Shown: positions 25,401 through 32,951 of the stretch, one piece after another
Layout of the letters: each line of letters opens with the position of its first letter
How positions within the stretch are numbered: position 1 is the stretch's first letter
Assembly (NCBI GenBank): GCA_045604155.1
Contig: JAZUNN010000083.1
Coordinates: 1-64,000 of the forward strand
DNA: 64,000 nt
Origin: JAISGQ01 sp045604155
Lineage (GTDB): Bacteria > Bacillota > Clostridia > Oscillospirales > Acutalibacteraceae
Direction: 5' to 3'
Position numbers and translations under genes: made by a program
The notes under the pieces: generated by a model
Seen by the model: only the letters and a program-made list of their open reading frames with translations
Database searches by the model: none
What the model was told of the DNA's origin: nothing

Positions 25401-26034
25401 CCTTTTCAGATTCCTTTTCAAGAGGACCGTCACGCTCTTCAAGATCCGTTAATCTGACACGGAGGTGAACAAGGTTATCCTCTGCCCTTGCAAGCTCGCG
25501 CAGGGCTTCCGCTCTGCTGTAACGGTACTTGGAAATACCTGATGCTTCTTCGATTATGGTTCTTCGCTCGTCACTTCTTGAATCAACAAGCGCAGCAATT
25601 TTATGCTGCTCTATCATTGAATAACCGCTTTTTCCGAGACCTGTATCAAGGAAAAGCTTTGTTATATCCTGAAGTCTTACTGCTTCACCGTTTATTTTGT
25701 ATTCGCTTTTTCCCGAGCGGTAGTAACGACGCATTATTGAAACATCGTCGTTATCGACCTTCAGCTCTCTGTCGGAATTGTCGAAGTTAAGTATGACTTC
25801 CGCAAAGCCCTGAGCCTTTCGCTCGGTCGTTCCCTTAAAAATTACATCCTCTGTGGACTTTACTCGCAGAACTCTCGGAGACTGCTCTCCAAGTACCCAT
25901 CGGACAGCGTCACTGATGTTGCTCTTTCCGCTTCCGTTGGGTCCGACAATAGCCGTTACACCCTTGGAAAAATCTATTGTAATTTTATCGGGAAAGGATT
26001 TAAAGCCCTGCATCTGCAATGATTTTAGCTGCAT
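22465..26034 (-). CDS. smc: Chromosome segregation protein SMC
   Basis: ATPase that loads with ScpA/ScpB and extrudes DNA loops. The 1189-residue protein has Walker A GPNGSGKSNISDAVRWVLGE (about 32-51), coiled coil about 165-500, a hinge about 515-650 (GIHGPVSRLIEVDSEYATAI), coiled coil about 660-1020 and a C-terminal ATPase half with Walker B FVFLDEVDAPLDESN. The ABC signature reads MLSFSNGEKTII rather than LLSGGE, so the first glycine after the signature serine is Asn; I checked this in the DNA (22752-22784 region). GGAGG lies 7 nt before the ATG. It overlaps the radical SAM gene by 1 nt. Confidence 0.96.
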   Translation of the reverse strand: MQLKSLQMQGFKSFPDKITIDFSKGVTAIVGPNGSGKSNISDAVRWVLGEQSPRVLRVKSTEDVIFKGTTERKAQGFAEVILNFDNSDRELKVDNDDVSIMRRYYRSGKSEYKINGEAVRLQDITKLFLDTGLGKSGYSMIEQHKIAALVDSRSDERRTIIEEASGISKYRYSRAEALRELARAEDNLVHLRVRLTDLEERDGPLEKESEKAKKYLELRTEREAVEVGLWLATLSVSNSELRDIDYNITLYTNQLKEIEDKIHGAEEAVVSLMEQNNALNAKRDEVLRNASEIEAQAIRTENEAALIRNDIEHAKTDISRLEGQLSAFSQDEEQQNEEIKAKQQLIDAKRLEIIALGTKQDKKREELEGLSTLMSGFSDQLEELNLKQNTIAIGLSEARVRLAGAKEQLEDLVERQKSFAQTEEDNAKLFARLEEEKKQTEEAIEAAEEKINSLTNTVGGYRMRLDKQRTKLEDAKAVTDKHLQGISECQSKIKIIEDLEKSMGGFQYSVKKVVEIGQKGQLHGIHGPVSRLIEVDSEYATAIEIALGAGLQNIVVDDEDCAKAAINYLKRENAGRATFLPLTTIKPNKLNEPTLENYDGFVGLGCELVKCDSKYRNIVENLLGKIVIAEDMTTGNVIAKKFGYRFRIVTLDGQVFNAGGSMTGGSINAKSSGVLGRRSEIESLKITMADLQKKAEEAKAVQKELAAKAASDEAALLGAQGELATAQQDLNDFKTSLRILTEQFENAQRDKNSIESQKAAAKQREKSLEEFVKEQEGKIDALSEDSAKLESEISGSAAERSELRDKRNTLTEELSDIGMQIMAYQKDCEAIEESISEIKARMDNRLTQREDILKEIEEKKNAIQGLEKNAEQQTENAENMRNEAENMRASIGSINDERMTLEAQITAQSKLSGELGDSKASIMKELGRCETQRQNKQGEYDNIISKLFTEYEMTLHEAEDKYEPVEDRKAAQKRANELRTAMKRLEPVNINAIDEYIKVHNDYVTFKTQMEDIETSKAELEKLIDQLTASMKDMFTEKFAEISKVFQKICPQLFGGGSAEIKLTDETDPLNSGIDMNVALPGKVVDNMLSFSNGEKTIIAMALYFSIMKVTPSPFVFLDEVDAPLDESNIINIADYIVRISDKTQFIAITHRRGMMEKGSTLYGVTMQKDGESKLLELKVSEIEEKLGI

Positions 26035-27029
26035 CAGTCCACCTCCTTCTTGGGTTTTATTTCATATTTCCTGAGCTCTGCGTTTTCACGCACTTTTATA
26101 TTTATTCCGAGCTTTGAAAGTGCAATTAAATTGCTCTTTTTTTGCCCTGTCATTTTTGAGGTTTCACCCTTTGGAACTTCGATAATATAAGAGCCTTCCG
26201 AAAGAAGCGCCTTCGCTTTTTGCAGGTATATTCTGCTCTCACACAGCTCCTTGAATGCAGGATGATAAGGTCCTGCAACATAGGCTTCTTCCACACTCTG
26301 AGAGGAATGAAGACCAAGCTTTATGACTTCGATATCTGCATTGCAGAACATGGTGAGAAGTTCAGCACAGAGAGATACTGCCGTTTCAAGGCTCTGTGCC
26401 TCGTATTTGCCTTCTCTGTATAGTTCGGCAAGACGGGTATTTTCCATTACAACAGTCGGGTAAATCCGCACCGTTGCAGGATTCAATGCAATAAGCTTTT
26501 CGGCTGTCTCAACCGTTCCGCCTTCTGTATCGCCGTACATTCCCGTCATCATCTGAACACCCAGCTCGATGCCGTGCTTTTTAATAAGTTCGGCGGCTCT
26601 GACGGTATCCTCTGATGTGTGTCCTCTGCGGTTCATCCGAAGGACTTCGTTATCCATACTCTGACAGCCAAGCTCAATGGCTTTGCCACCGAAGTTTTTA
26701 TAGATTTCAAGTATTTCATCGTCTATTGCATCGGGACGTGTTGAACACCGTATACCCGATACCGCACCTGATTTTACATACTCATATGCTGCAGAGAGAA
26801 GCTCCAGCATATAATCACGGTCTATTGCCGTGAAGCTGCCTCCGAAAAATGCTATCTGTGCGTTCTTAAGGTCATCGCCAAGAGTTCTTCCTGCAATGGC
26901 AACTGCCTTGTCTATATCCTCTTTCGTAACCCTTGCGGTCTGTCCCGAAATTGCGCACTGGTCACAGAAAACACATCTGTGAGGACATCCCTGATGAGGC
27001 ACGAAGAGTGCTATATTTGCGTGCTTCAA
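26034..27029 (-). CDS. Radical SAM protein (Elp3-like N-terminal type)
   Basis: 331 residues. The cluster motif is CPHRCVFCDQC (Cys-x3-Cys-x2-Cys), followed by FFGGSFTAIDRDYML and ELGCQSMDNEVLRMNRRGHT as in the Elp3/COG1243 radical SAM domain. There is no acetyltransferase domain, so it is not full Elp3. Genes of this type occur between rnc and smc in many Clostridia; a tRNA- or ribosome-related modification is a reasonable guess, not shown. The start is TTG, overlapping the rnc stop by 4 nt (TTGA). Confidence 0.82.
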   Translation of the reverse strand: MKHANIALFVPHQGCPHRCVFCDQCAISGQTARVTKEDIDKAVAIAGRTLGDDLKNAQIAFFGGSFTAIDRDYMLELLSAAYEYVKSGAVSGIRCSTRPDAIDDEILEIYKNFGGKAIELGCQSMDNEVLRMNRRGHTSEDTVRAAELIKKHGIELGVQMMTGMYGDTEGGTVETAEKLIALNPATVRIYPTVVMENTRLAELYREGKYEAQSLETAVSLCAELLTMFCNADIEVIKLGLHSSQSVEEAYVAGPYHPAFKELCESRIYLQKAKALLSEGSYIIEVPKGETSKMTGQKKSNLIALSKLGINIKVRENAELRKYEIKPKKEVD

Positions 27030-27697
27030 TATCCCAGCAGCTTAAGCGCTTCACGAGCGGCGTGCTGCTCGGCTTCCTTCTTGCTTCTGCCGCTGCCCCG
27101 TCCGACTTTGTTGCTGTTTATGTACACTTCGGTGGTGAAGCGTTTGTTATGGTCAGGTCCGCTTTCACCGACAAGCACATATTCAAGCTTCTCTTCCCCG
27201 CTCTGCTGAACTATCTCCTGCAGAGTTGTCTTGTAATCAGCCTTGTTTGCACTGTGAGTCTTATTAAGCTCCTCAATGACAAAACCAAGTACAAAACGTC
27301 TTGCTTCTTCGATTCCTCCATCCAGGAATATGGCTGCGATAAGAGCCTCAAAAGCATCGGCAAGAATTGACGGTCTTTCTCCGCCGCCGCTGTTCTTTTC
27401 ACCTTTTCCGAAACGGATATATCTTCCAAGTTCAATCTGTCTTGCAAATACTGCCAGAGTTTCCTCACAGACAAGTGATGCTCGCAGTTTTGTAAGGTCG
27501 CCCTCTTTTTTGCCCTTGAAATTTGTAAACAGATGCTGGCTTACAATAATGCTGAGCACAGCATCACCAAGAAATTCAAGGCGTTCATTATTGTAGGTAT
27601 TTCTGTGTTCATTGGCATAGGATGAATGTGTCAGTGCGGTCTGCAGACAGTTTTCGTCCCTGAACTTGTAGCCGATAGCTTCCATAAGCTTTTCCAT
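27026..27697 (-). CDS. rnc: Ribonuclease III
   Basis: Cuts double-stranded RNA in rRNA and mRNA maturation. The 223-residue protein has the RNase III signature NERLEFLGDAVLSIIVSQHL, the second catalytic acidic cluster in LADAFEALIAAIFLDGG, and a C-terminal dsRNA-binding domain (DYKTTLQEIVQQSGEE; GRGSGRSKKEAEQHAA). The start is taken at ATG 27697 with AAGGTGG upstream; a GTG at 27712 has none. First gene of rnc-radical SAM-smc-ftsY. Confidence 0.96.
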   Translation of the reverse strand: MEKLMEAIGYKFRDENCLQTALTHSSYANEHRNTYNNERLEFLGDAVLSIIVSQHLFTNFKGKKEGDLTKLRASLVCEETLAVFARQIELGRYIRFGKGEKNSGGGERPSILADAFEALIAAIFLDGGIEEARRFVLGFVIEELNKTHSANKADYKTTLQEIVQQSGEEKLEYVLVGESGPDHNKRFTTEVYINSNKVGRGSGRSKKEAEQHAAREALKLLGY

Positions 27698-27749
27698 TGC
27701 CCTTGATTCCACCTTTAAGTCGGATAAATAGCTTTTTTCGTATTTAATA

Positions 27750-27778
27750 ATTTTACATTATAGATGTTTTATTGTCAA
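27750..27778 (-). promoter_or_regulatory. Sigma-A promoter of the rnc-smc-ftsY operon
   Basis: Minus strand TTGACA (27778-27773), 17-bp spacer, TAAAAT (27755-27750), about 50 bp before rnc. Confidence 0.7.
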
Positions 27779-27811
27779 TTAATATTATACTATAAATTAC
27801 AAATCCATTGA

Positions 27812-27850
27812 GAAAAAGCTTCCGGAAAATCAACTTTCCGGAAGCTTTTT
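27812..27850. terminator. Terminator after folD, bidirectional
   Basis: Long symmetrical stem AAAAAGCTTCCGGAAA with its complement ending CTTTTT. It sits directly after the folD stop codon and upstream of the rnc promoter. Confidence 0.85.
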
Positions 27851-27852
27851 GA

Positions 27853-28707
27853 TCAGTCTATGTTGTTCTGAAGTTTTACAGCCTTCAGGGTATTCTTCAT
27901 CAGCATCGCAATGGTCATGGGACCTACACCGCCGGGTACGGGGGTAATTGCAGATGCCTTGGGCTCTACCTCTGCAAAATCAACGTCTCCGCAGAGCTTG
28001 CCGTTTTCATCACGGTTCATACCGACGTCTATTACAACAGCACCTTCCTTGACCATGTCAGCCTTGACAAACTTTGCCTTGCCGACTGCTGCAACAAGGA
28101 TATCTGCCTTGGAAGTGACTTCAGCAAGATTCTTCGTTCTGCTGTGGCAGATGGTAACAGTTGCATTCTTATGTAAAAGCAGCATGGACATGGGCTTTCC
28201 TACGATATTGCTTCTGCCGATGACAACGCAGTTTTTGCCTTCTACCTCGATCTTTTCAGATGCGATCATTTCCATAACGCCTGCAGGAGTGCAGGGAAGG
28301 AAATCATAATTGCCGATCATTATCTTGCCCACATTCACTGCATGGAATGCGTCAACATCCTTCTTGGGGGAAATTGCTTCGATAACAGCTTCGGAATCGA
28401 GATGTTTAGGCAGAGGAAGTTGACATAAAATACCATTGACATCTGCTCTGTCATTAAGCTCATTTACAAGTGCAAGAAGTTCTTCCTGGGTTGTTTCTGC
28501 AGGAAGTGCATACTCTTCGGAGATTATTCCGCAATCTGCACAGGCCTTCTTCTTGTTGTTTACATAAGTTCTTGATGCGGGATCGTCACCGACAATGATT
28601 ACAGCCAGTGTTGTGCTTATTCCCTTGTCCTTGAGTTCAGCAATTTCAGCTGCAACTTTGGCACGGACATCTGCCGAGACTTTCTTTCCGTCAATTATTA
28701 CTGCCAT
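27853..28707 (-). CDS. folD: Methylenetetrahydrofolate dehydrogenase/cyclohydrolase
   Basis: Bifunctional enzyme that converts 5,10-methylene-THF to 10-formyl-THF. The 284-residue protein shows TYVNNKKKACADCG (catalytic Lys region), ILCQLPLPKHL, DVDAFHAVNVGKI, CTPAGVMEMI, VVIGRSNIVGKPMSMLLL for NADP binding, and PVPGGVGPMTIAML. The start is ATG 28707 (MAVIIDGKK) with GGAGGAAG upstream, inside the end of lgt (17-nt overlap). Last gene of the yfmF-yfmH-lgt-folD operon. Confidence 0.96.
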   Translation of the reverse strand: MAVIIDGKKVSADVRAKVAAEIAELKDKGISTTLAVIIVGDDPASRTYVNNKKKACADCGIISEEYALPAETTQEELLALVNELNDRADVNGILCQLPLPKHLDSEAVIEAISPKKDVDAFHAVNVGKIMIGNYDFLPCTPAGVMEMIASEKIEVEGKNCVVIGRSNIVGKPMSMLLLHKNATVTICHSRTKNLAEVTSKADILVAAVGKAKFVKADMVKEGAVVIDVGMNRDENGKLCGDVDFAEVEPKASAITPVPGGVGPMTIAMLMKNTLKAVKLQNNID

Positions 28708-29650
28708 TTTCTTCCTCCTGCGCTGCGGTGTTTTCCTCTGCAGCGACTTCTGTATTGTTTTCTGTTTCTGCTGTTTCAAGCTCTGCATAGTATTCTGCTT
28801 TTGCTGCGCTGTACTGTGCAAGACTTACTGTCTTATACTCGGGGGATACTCTGTCAAACATACGCTCGGAGAAGCCCAGATAAAGAAGGATAGGTCCGGC
28901 TATTACGCAGAGAATTGCAAGCAGCTGAGATACTCTCAGAACATCGGGAATGAGATAGAGTGAATCTGTTCTCAGTCCTTCTATCCATGCTCTGCCAAGT
29001 CCGTACCAAAAAATGTAAGAGAAGCATATCTGACCACGGAACTTGTAGAACTTTTCAACCATAAGGCAAAGGAATACAAATCCAATGATACACCAGATGG
29101 ATTCATAAAGGAAACAGGGATGTACGGGACTGTCAGGTACTACACTCATAGTGTTTTCACTGAGCATTCCCCAGGGAAGGTCTGTTGCACTTCCGAAGGC
29201 TTCCTGATTTGTAAAGTTGCCCCAGCGTCCCAGCGCCTGAGCACCCATAAAACCTATTGACGCAACATCAAGCATTGACAGCAGCGGCAGTTTTCTCCAG
29301 TATTTACCGATAACACCTGCAACACCTGCACCTATAACACCGCCGTATATTGCAAGACCGCCTGAACGGATATTGAACACTTCGGCAATGCTGTCGTACT
29401 GCTTCAGATTGAACAGAACATAGTAAGCACGTGCGCCTACAACACCGAGTACAAGACCAAGGATTATTACATCAAGGAACTTATCTCTGTTAAGATCAAA
29501 CTTTTTCAGATTGACCATCGCATAGGTTATTGCGATGAGAATACCGACAACAATGAAAACTGCATACCACATTATTTCAAAACTGCCGATCTTCATAAAA
29601 ACACGATTTACGTCAAGTTCTATTCCCAGTCCCGGAAATTCAACTCTCAT
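28691..29650 (-). CDS. lgt: Prolipoprotein diacylglyceryl transferase
   Basis: Membrane enzyme that attaches diacylglycerol to the lipobox cysteine of prolipoproteins. The 319-residue protein has about seven membrane segments, the conserved GRWGNFTNQEAFG motif, HPCFLYESIW and the GLGRAWIEGLRTDS signature with essential Arg. An acidic C-terminal tail (about 285-319) rich in Glu, Ala and Asn extends beyond the usual end. Overlaps yfmH by 11 nt and folD by 17 nt. Confidence 0.94.
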   Translation of the reverse strand: MRVEFPGLGIELDVNRVFMKIGSFEIMWYAVFIVVGILIAITYAMVNLKKFDLNRDKFLDVIILGLVLGVVGARAYYVLFNLKQYDSIAEVFNIRSGGLAIYGGVIGAGVAGVIGKYWRKLPLLSMLDVASIGFMGAQALGRWGNFTNQEAFGSATDLPWGMLSENTMSVVPDSPVHPCFLYESIWCIIGFVFLCLMVEKFYKFRGQICFSYIFWYGLGRAWIEGLRTDSLYLIPDVLRVSQLLAILCVIAGPILLYLGFSERMFDRVSPEYKTVSLAQYSAAKAEYYAELETAETENNTEVAAEENTAAQEEENGSNN

Positions 29651-30923
29651 TTTCTACTTCCTCCTGTCTTTTTACAACTGATAATGTGGATTTTTCTGCA
29701 TCAAACATCTCCATCAGCCTTGCCTGTGCCATTTCCAATGTCACATTTGCGGCTGCTTCTGCCTGATCGAAAATATCCTCATCTGCAAAATATGCGTCAG
29801 CAAGGCTGTTTGCAATGGATGACGCATTGTCAAGCTGCGCAATGGCAGCTCCGTACACAGATCGCTGTGCCCACTCGAAATCTTCTTTTGAAATGCCCTC
29901 TCTTTTGAGCTTTTCGATTTCAGATTCGATTTCTTTGCGCACACGGCACGGATCTGTGGATTCGCCTGAAAATACCGTCGCCTGAACTCCGTCCCAATAC
30001 ATGAAATCTGCTCCGAAAGAATGATTGATAAGACCTTCGTCCAGCAGACGGTTGAACAGATTACCCGGCTTTCCGCTGATAATTTCAAGCAAGATTTCCG
30101 TAAGCATAAGCCGCTCGGATGTCAGCTCGCACAGCTTTTCTCTGTAGCCGAGATTGAACATGGGAACTGATACATCAAATATCTGCTCTGTGTATTTTTC
30201 AACTTTATCATTTTCTTCATCCGGCAACATTCTATGAGGCATTGGTGCACCCGGCAAAAGAATTTCATCGGCAATTGCAAGCACCTGCTCAGGTGTTACA
30301 TTTCCTGCGGCTGTCAGCACCATGTTTGATGGTGTGTAGAAAGAATTGTAGCAGGTGTATAACATATCGCTTGTGATTTCGGATATTGATTCCTTTGTTC
30401 CCGCAATGCTTTCCCTTACAGGATGATTTTTGTACATTCCTCTCAGCATATTGCTGAACACACACCAGTCGGGATTATCCTCATACATTCCGATTTCCTG
30501 TGCAATAATTCCCCGTTCCTTTTCAACGGATTCCTCCGTGAAATAGGGCTTTCTGACAAAATCCAGCAAGATTCTGAGATTATCGTCAAATTTATCTGTG
30601 CAGGTAAAAAGATAACAGGTTTTCTCATAGGATGTGTATGCATTTGCATCTGCGCCGTTTTCTGCAAAAAGATCAAAGACCTCGCTGTCTTCATTTTCAA
30701 ACAGCTTGTGTTCAAGATAGTGCGCAACGCCTGCAGGCAATGTCACTTCTTTTCCGTCAGCAGTGAAGCGGTTGTCAATGGAACCGAATTTTGTTCCGAA
30801 TACAGCACAGCAGGATGCTCTCCCCTCCTGAGGATACACATAAATTGTGACGCCTGAGGAATGAACTGTTTTAAAATATCTGTCACCGGTGCGTTTGCAG
30901 ACAAACTCTGTAAAGCCCATCAT
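29640..30923 (-). CDS. yfmH: M16 peptidase, YfmH type (EF-P modification-associated)
   Basis: 427-residue inverzincin. The active-site motif is HYLEHKLFE (HxxEH) at about 67-71, with the distal Glu in GIIAQEIGMYEDNPDW. It is paired with a non-catalytic M16 homologue directly upstream (4-nt overlap), the usual arrangement of processing-peptidase-like dimers. In Bacillus subtilis YfmH and YfmF are linked to 5-aminopentanol modification of EF-P; EF-P with the matching Lys32 loop is in this window. No signal peptide. Confidence 0.85.
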   Translation of the reverse strand: MMGFTEFVCKRTGDRYFKTVHSSGVTIYVYPQEGRASCCAVFGTKFGSIDNRFTADGKEVTLPAGVAHYLEHKLFENEDSEVFDLFAENGADANAYTSYEKTCYLFTCTDKFDDNLRILLDFVRKPYFTEESVEKERGIIAQEIGMYEDNPDWCVFSNMLRGMYKNHPVRESIAGTKESISEITSDMLYTCYNSFYTPSNMVLTAAGNVTPEQVLAIADEILLPGAPMPHRMLPDEENDKVEKYTEQIFDVSVPMFNLGYREKLCELTSERLMLTEILLEIISGKPGNLFNRLLDEGLINHSFGADFMYWDGVQATVFSGESTDPCRVRKEIESEIEKLKREGISKEDFEWAQRSVYGAAIAQLDNASSIANSLADAYFADEDIFDQAEAAANVTLEMAQARLMEMFDAEKSTLSVVKRQEEVENES

Positions 30924-32212
30924 TCATCCACATCCTTTCCGGCAAGAAGATATACCGTATCCTCTGTAAATGTCTTTGCTGCTTCGATTATCCGTTCCTT
31001 TGATACATCATTTATTTCTCTGATATATTCTTCAGGCGAAATCATGCTGCTTTCAAGCATCTGGGATGCGTACCAATCTGCGAGCTCAAAGGGAGAATCA
31101 TTGACCTCCCTGCAAATACCTTCATTATAAAGCTTTGCCTGCTCAATCATTGTATCGGAAAATTCACCGGTGCAAAGCATTCTCAGCTGGCGGCTTATTG
31201 CATCATGGGCTTTCTCCATCTGCTCTTCGTCAAGTCCGCTCTGTACAAACATCATCCCCTTGCTTCTTACATATACCGACGAGCAGTAATAGCAAAGGCT
31301 CATTTTCTCACGGACATTTTTGAACAGCAGGCTGTTTGCCATTCCTCCGAAAAGCATATTTACAAGACGCATTGCAGCAGTATCGCCTTCTCTGGCACAT
31401 ATAGGCGTTCTGTATCCGATGACAAGCTTCGCCTGCTTTACATCTGCACGCTCGATTATTTCTTTTGATTTCTCCGCTTTTCCTATTACCATCTGATCAG
31501 GGAGGCTGACACAGGCACGCTCGATATTCTTTGCCCTTTCTCTGAGTTTTTCCTCAATTTCAGAAGTATCAAATGTTCCCGATACAACTACATCCAGACG
31601 GGCTGTTCTTACAATTTCACGCCACGCCTCTGTTATTTCCTCTGCCGTTACCTTCTCCACCGCCTCTCTTTCGCCGAGAGGTTCAAGTCCGTAAGGCTCG
31701 CCTGAACACATATGCTTTATGCATCTCAGTCTGGCATATCGGATTTTATCGTTTGTCTGTGCATCAATTCGCTCAAGCATAAGCCTTCGCTCAAGCTCTA
31801 TATCCGACTGTCTGAACAGTCCGTTTTCAAGCGGAGGATCAAACAGCATAGAAAGCAGAAGCTCTATACATTCACCTGAAACCTTTTCTCCGCCTATTGC
31901 ATATCTGTCATCAAGAAATGCTATTCCGATATTGAATTTATGAAGGTCTCCGTGCATTCCCGTGCCGGCTCTCATGGATGCACCGTACAGCCGTGACAGA
32001 TGCCTTCGCAGAGTCTTGTAATCGGGATATTTTCTGCAGGCACGCACAAGCAGATACGGCACGAGTGCACGTGCTGCCGAGAATTCATTTTCTATTGGCA
32101 GGTACATATTTATTGCGGCAACGCCGGTCTTGTACCTGTCACCTCGGATTGAAAGCAGATTTATGCCTTCTCCGCATACTGTGGTTTTTATTTCCGGCAA
32201 ATCACAGGTCAT
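30920..32212 (-). CDS. yfmF: M16-like non-catalytic partner, YfmF type
   Basis: About 430 residues with the M16 fold but no HxxEH motif: the equivalent stretch reads LVPYLLVRACRKYPDYKTLRR. The C-terminal half keeps the M16 substrate-binding look (LFGGMANSLLFKNVREKMSLCYY). It is the expected inactive subunit for yfmH. The start is uncertain: GTG 32236 lies at the predicted transcription start, ATG 32212 touches AAAGG without spacing, and TTG 32200 has that sequence at good distance. First gene of the operon with lgt and folD. Confidence 0.83.
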   Translation of the reverse strand: MTCDLPEIKTTVCGEGINLLSIRGDRYKTGVAAINMYLPIENEFSAARALVPYLLVRACRKYPDYKTLRRHLSRLYGASMRAGTGMHGDLHKFNIGIAFLDDRYAIGGEKVSGECIELLLSMLFDPPLENGLFRQSDIELERRLMLERIDAQTNDKIRYARLRCIKHMCSGEPYGLEPLGEREAVEKVTAEEITEAWREIVRTARLDVVVSGTFDTSEIEEKLRERAKNIERACVSLPDQMVIGKAEKSKEIIERADVKQAKLVIGYRTPICAREGDTAAMRLVNMLFGGMANSLLFKNVREKMSLCYYCSSVYVRSKGMMFVQSGLDEEQMEKAHDAISRQLRMLCTGEFSDTMIEQAKLYNEGICREVNDSPFELADWYASQMLESSMISPEEYIREINDVSKERIIEAAKTFTEDTVYLLAGKDVDE

Positions 32213-32241
32213 CCTTTCTTTTTTCTGAAAGTACACAGATT

Positions 32242-32269
32242 AGTATAGCATATTATTCCTCTAAATCAA
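32242..32269 (-). promoter_or_regulatory. Promoter of the yfmF-yfmH-lgt-folD operon
   Basis: Minus strand TTGATT (32269-32264), 16-bp spacer, TATACT (32247-32242). Confidence 0.5.
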
Positions 32270-32335
32270 ATAGAATATTTTCTGAACATTAAATCATTGC
32301 ACAACATATAATATAATTTATTACATATTGCCATC

Positions 32336-32364
32336 TTGTATATCTGAAAATCCTGTGCTACAAT
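32336..32364 (+). promoter_or_regulatory. Sigma-A promoter of gtrA-arabinofuranosidase operon
   Basis: TTGTAT (32336-32341), 17-bp spacer, TACAAT (32359-32364), 33 bp before the GtrA start. The pgk promoter uses the same two hexamers. Confidence 0.65.
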
Positions 32365-32396
32365 GTCTGTAATCATATCTTCAGGAGGAAATAAAT

Positions 32397-32951
32397 ATGA
32401 GCAAAAAAAATAATAATCAGGCAGTAGTGCCTACCAAAAAACAGAACTTGATTCAGGCTTTGAAATTCACTTTGTTTTCAATTTCTGCAGGTATTATTCA
32501 GATCATTTCCTACACCTTGCTTCTTGAAGTATTTAAGCTTGATGAATGGATCTGTCATCTTACAGCACTGATTCTTTCCGTACTCTGGAATTTCACATTC
32601 AACAGACGCTACACCTTTAAATCTGCCGCAAATCTTCCTGTTGCAATGCTTAAGGTCGCTCTCTTTTATGTTATATTCACTCCTCTTTCAACCTGGGGCA
32701 TTGCTGCACTTTCCTCTCTCGAAATCGGAAAAAGCATCCCTGCATACAGCATCCTGATTGAAGCAGGTATGATGATTGTCAATTTCATCACCGAATTCCT
32801 TTACTGCAGATTCGTTGTATACCGTGGAAATATGTACACAAATGACCTGGGTCAGAAGGAAATGGAAGAACTTGCTCAGTCGGAAGAAACCAACACAGAA
32901 ACCGTTGCCGAAGAAGTTATTGCTGAGGAGGCTGTAAATGAAGAAGCTTAA
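32397..32951 (+). CDS. GtrA family membrane protein
   Basis: 184 residues with four membrane segments between about 20 and 145 and the GtrA-like motif SVLWNFTFNRRYTFKS after the second one. GtrA proteins are thought to move polyprenyl-linked sugars across the membrane for wall or polymer glycosylation. The C-terminal 40 residues are a Glu-rich tail (EELAQSEETNTETVAEE). AGGAGG precedes the ATG by 7 nt. Overlaps the GH51 gene by 14 nt. Confidence 0.85.
   Translation: MSKKNNNQAVVPTKKQNLIQALKFTLFSISAGIIQIISYTLLLEVFKLDEWICHLTALILSVLWNFTFNRRYTFKSAANLPVAMLKVALFYVIFTPLSTWGIAALSSLEIGKSIPAYSILIEAGMMIVNFITEFLYCRFVVYRGNMYTNDLGQKEMEELAQSEETNTETVAEEVIAEEAVNEEA

Noticed and set aside
28708..28821. N-terminal extension of FolD through the lgt end
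   Set aside because: Low-complexity Gln/Lys stretch is the lgt tail read in another frame; ATG 28707 has GGAGGAAG.
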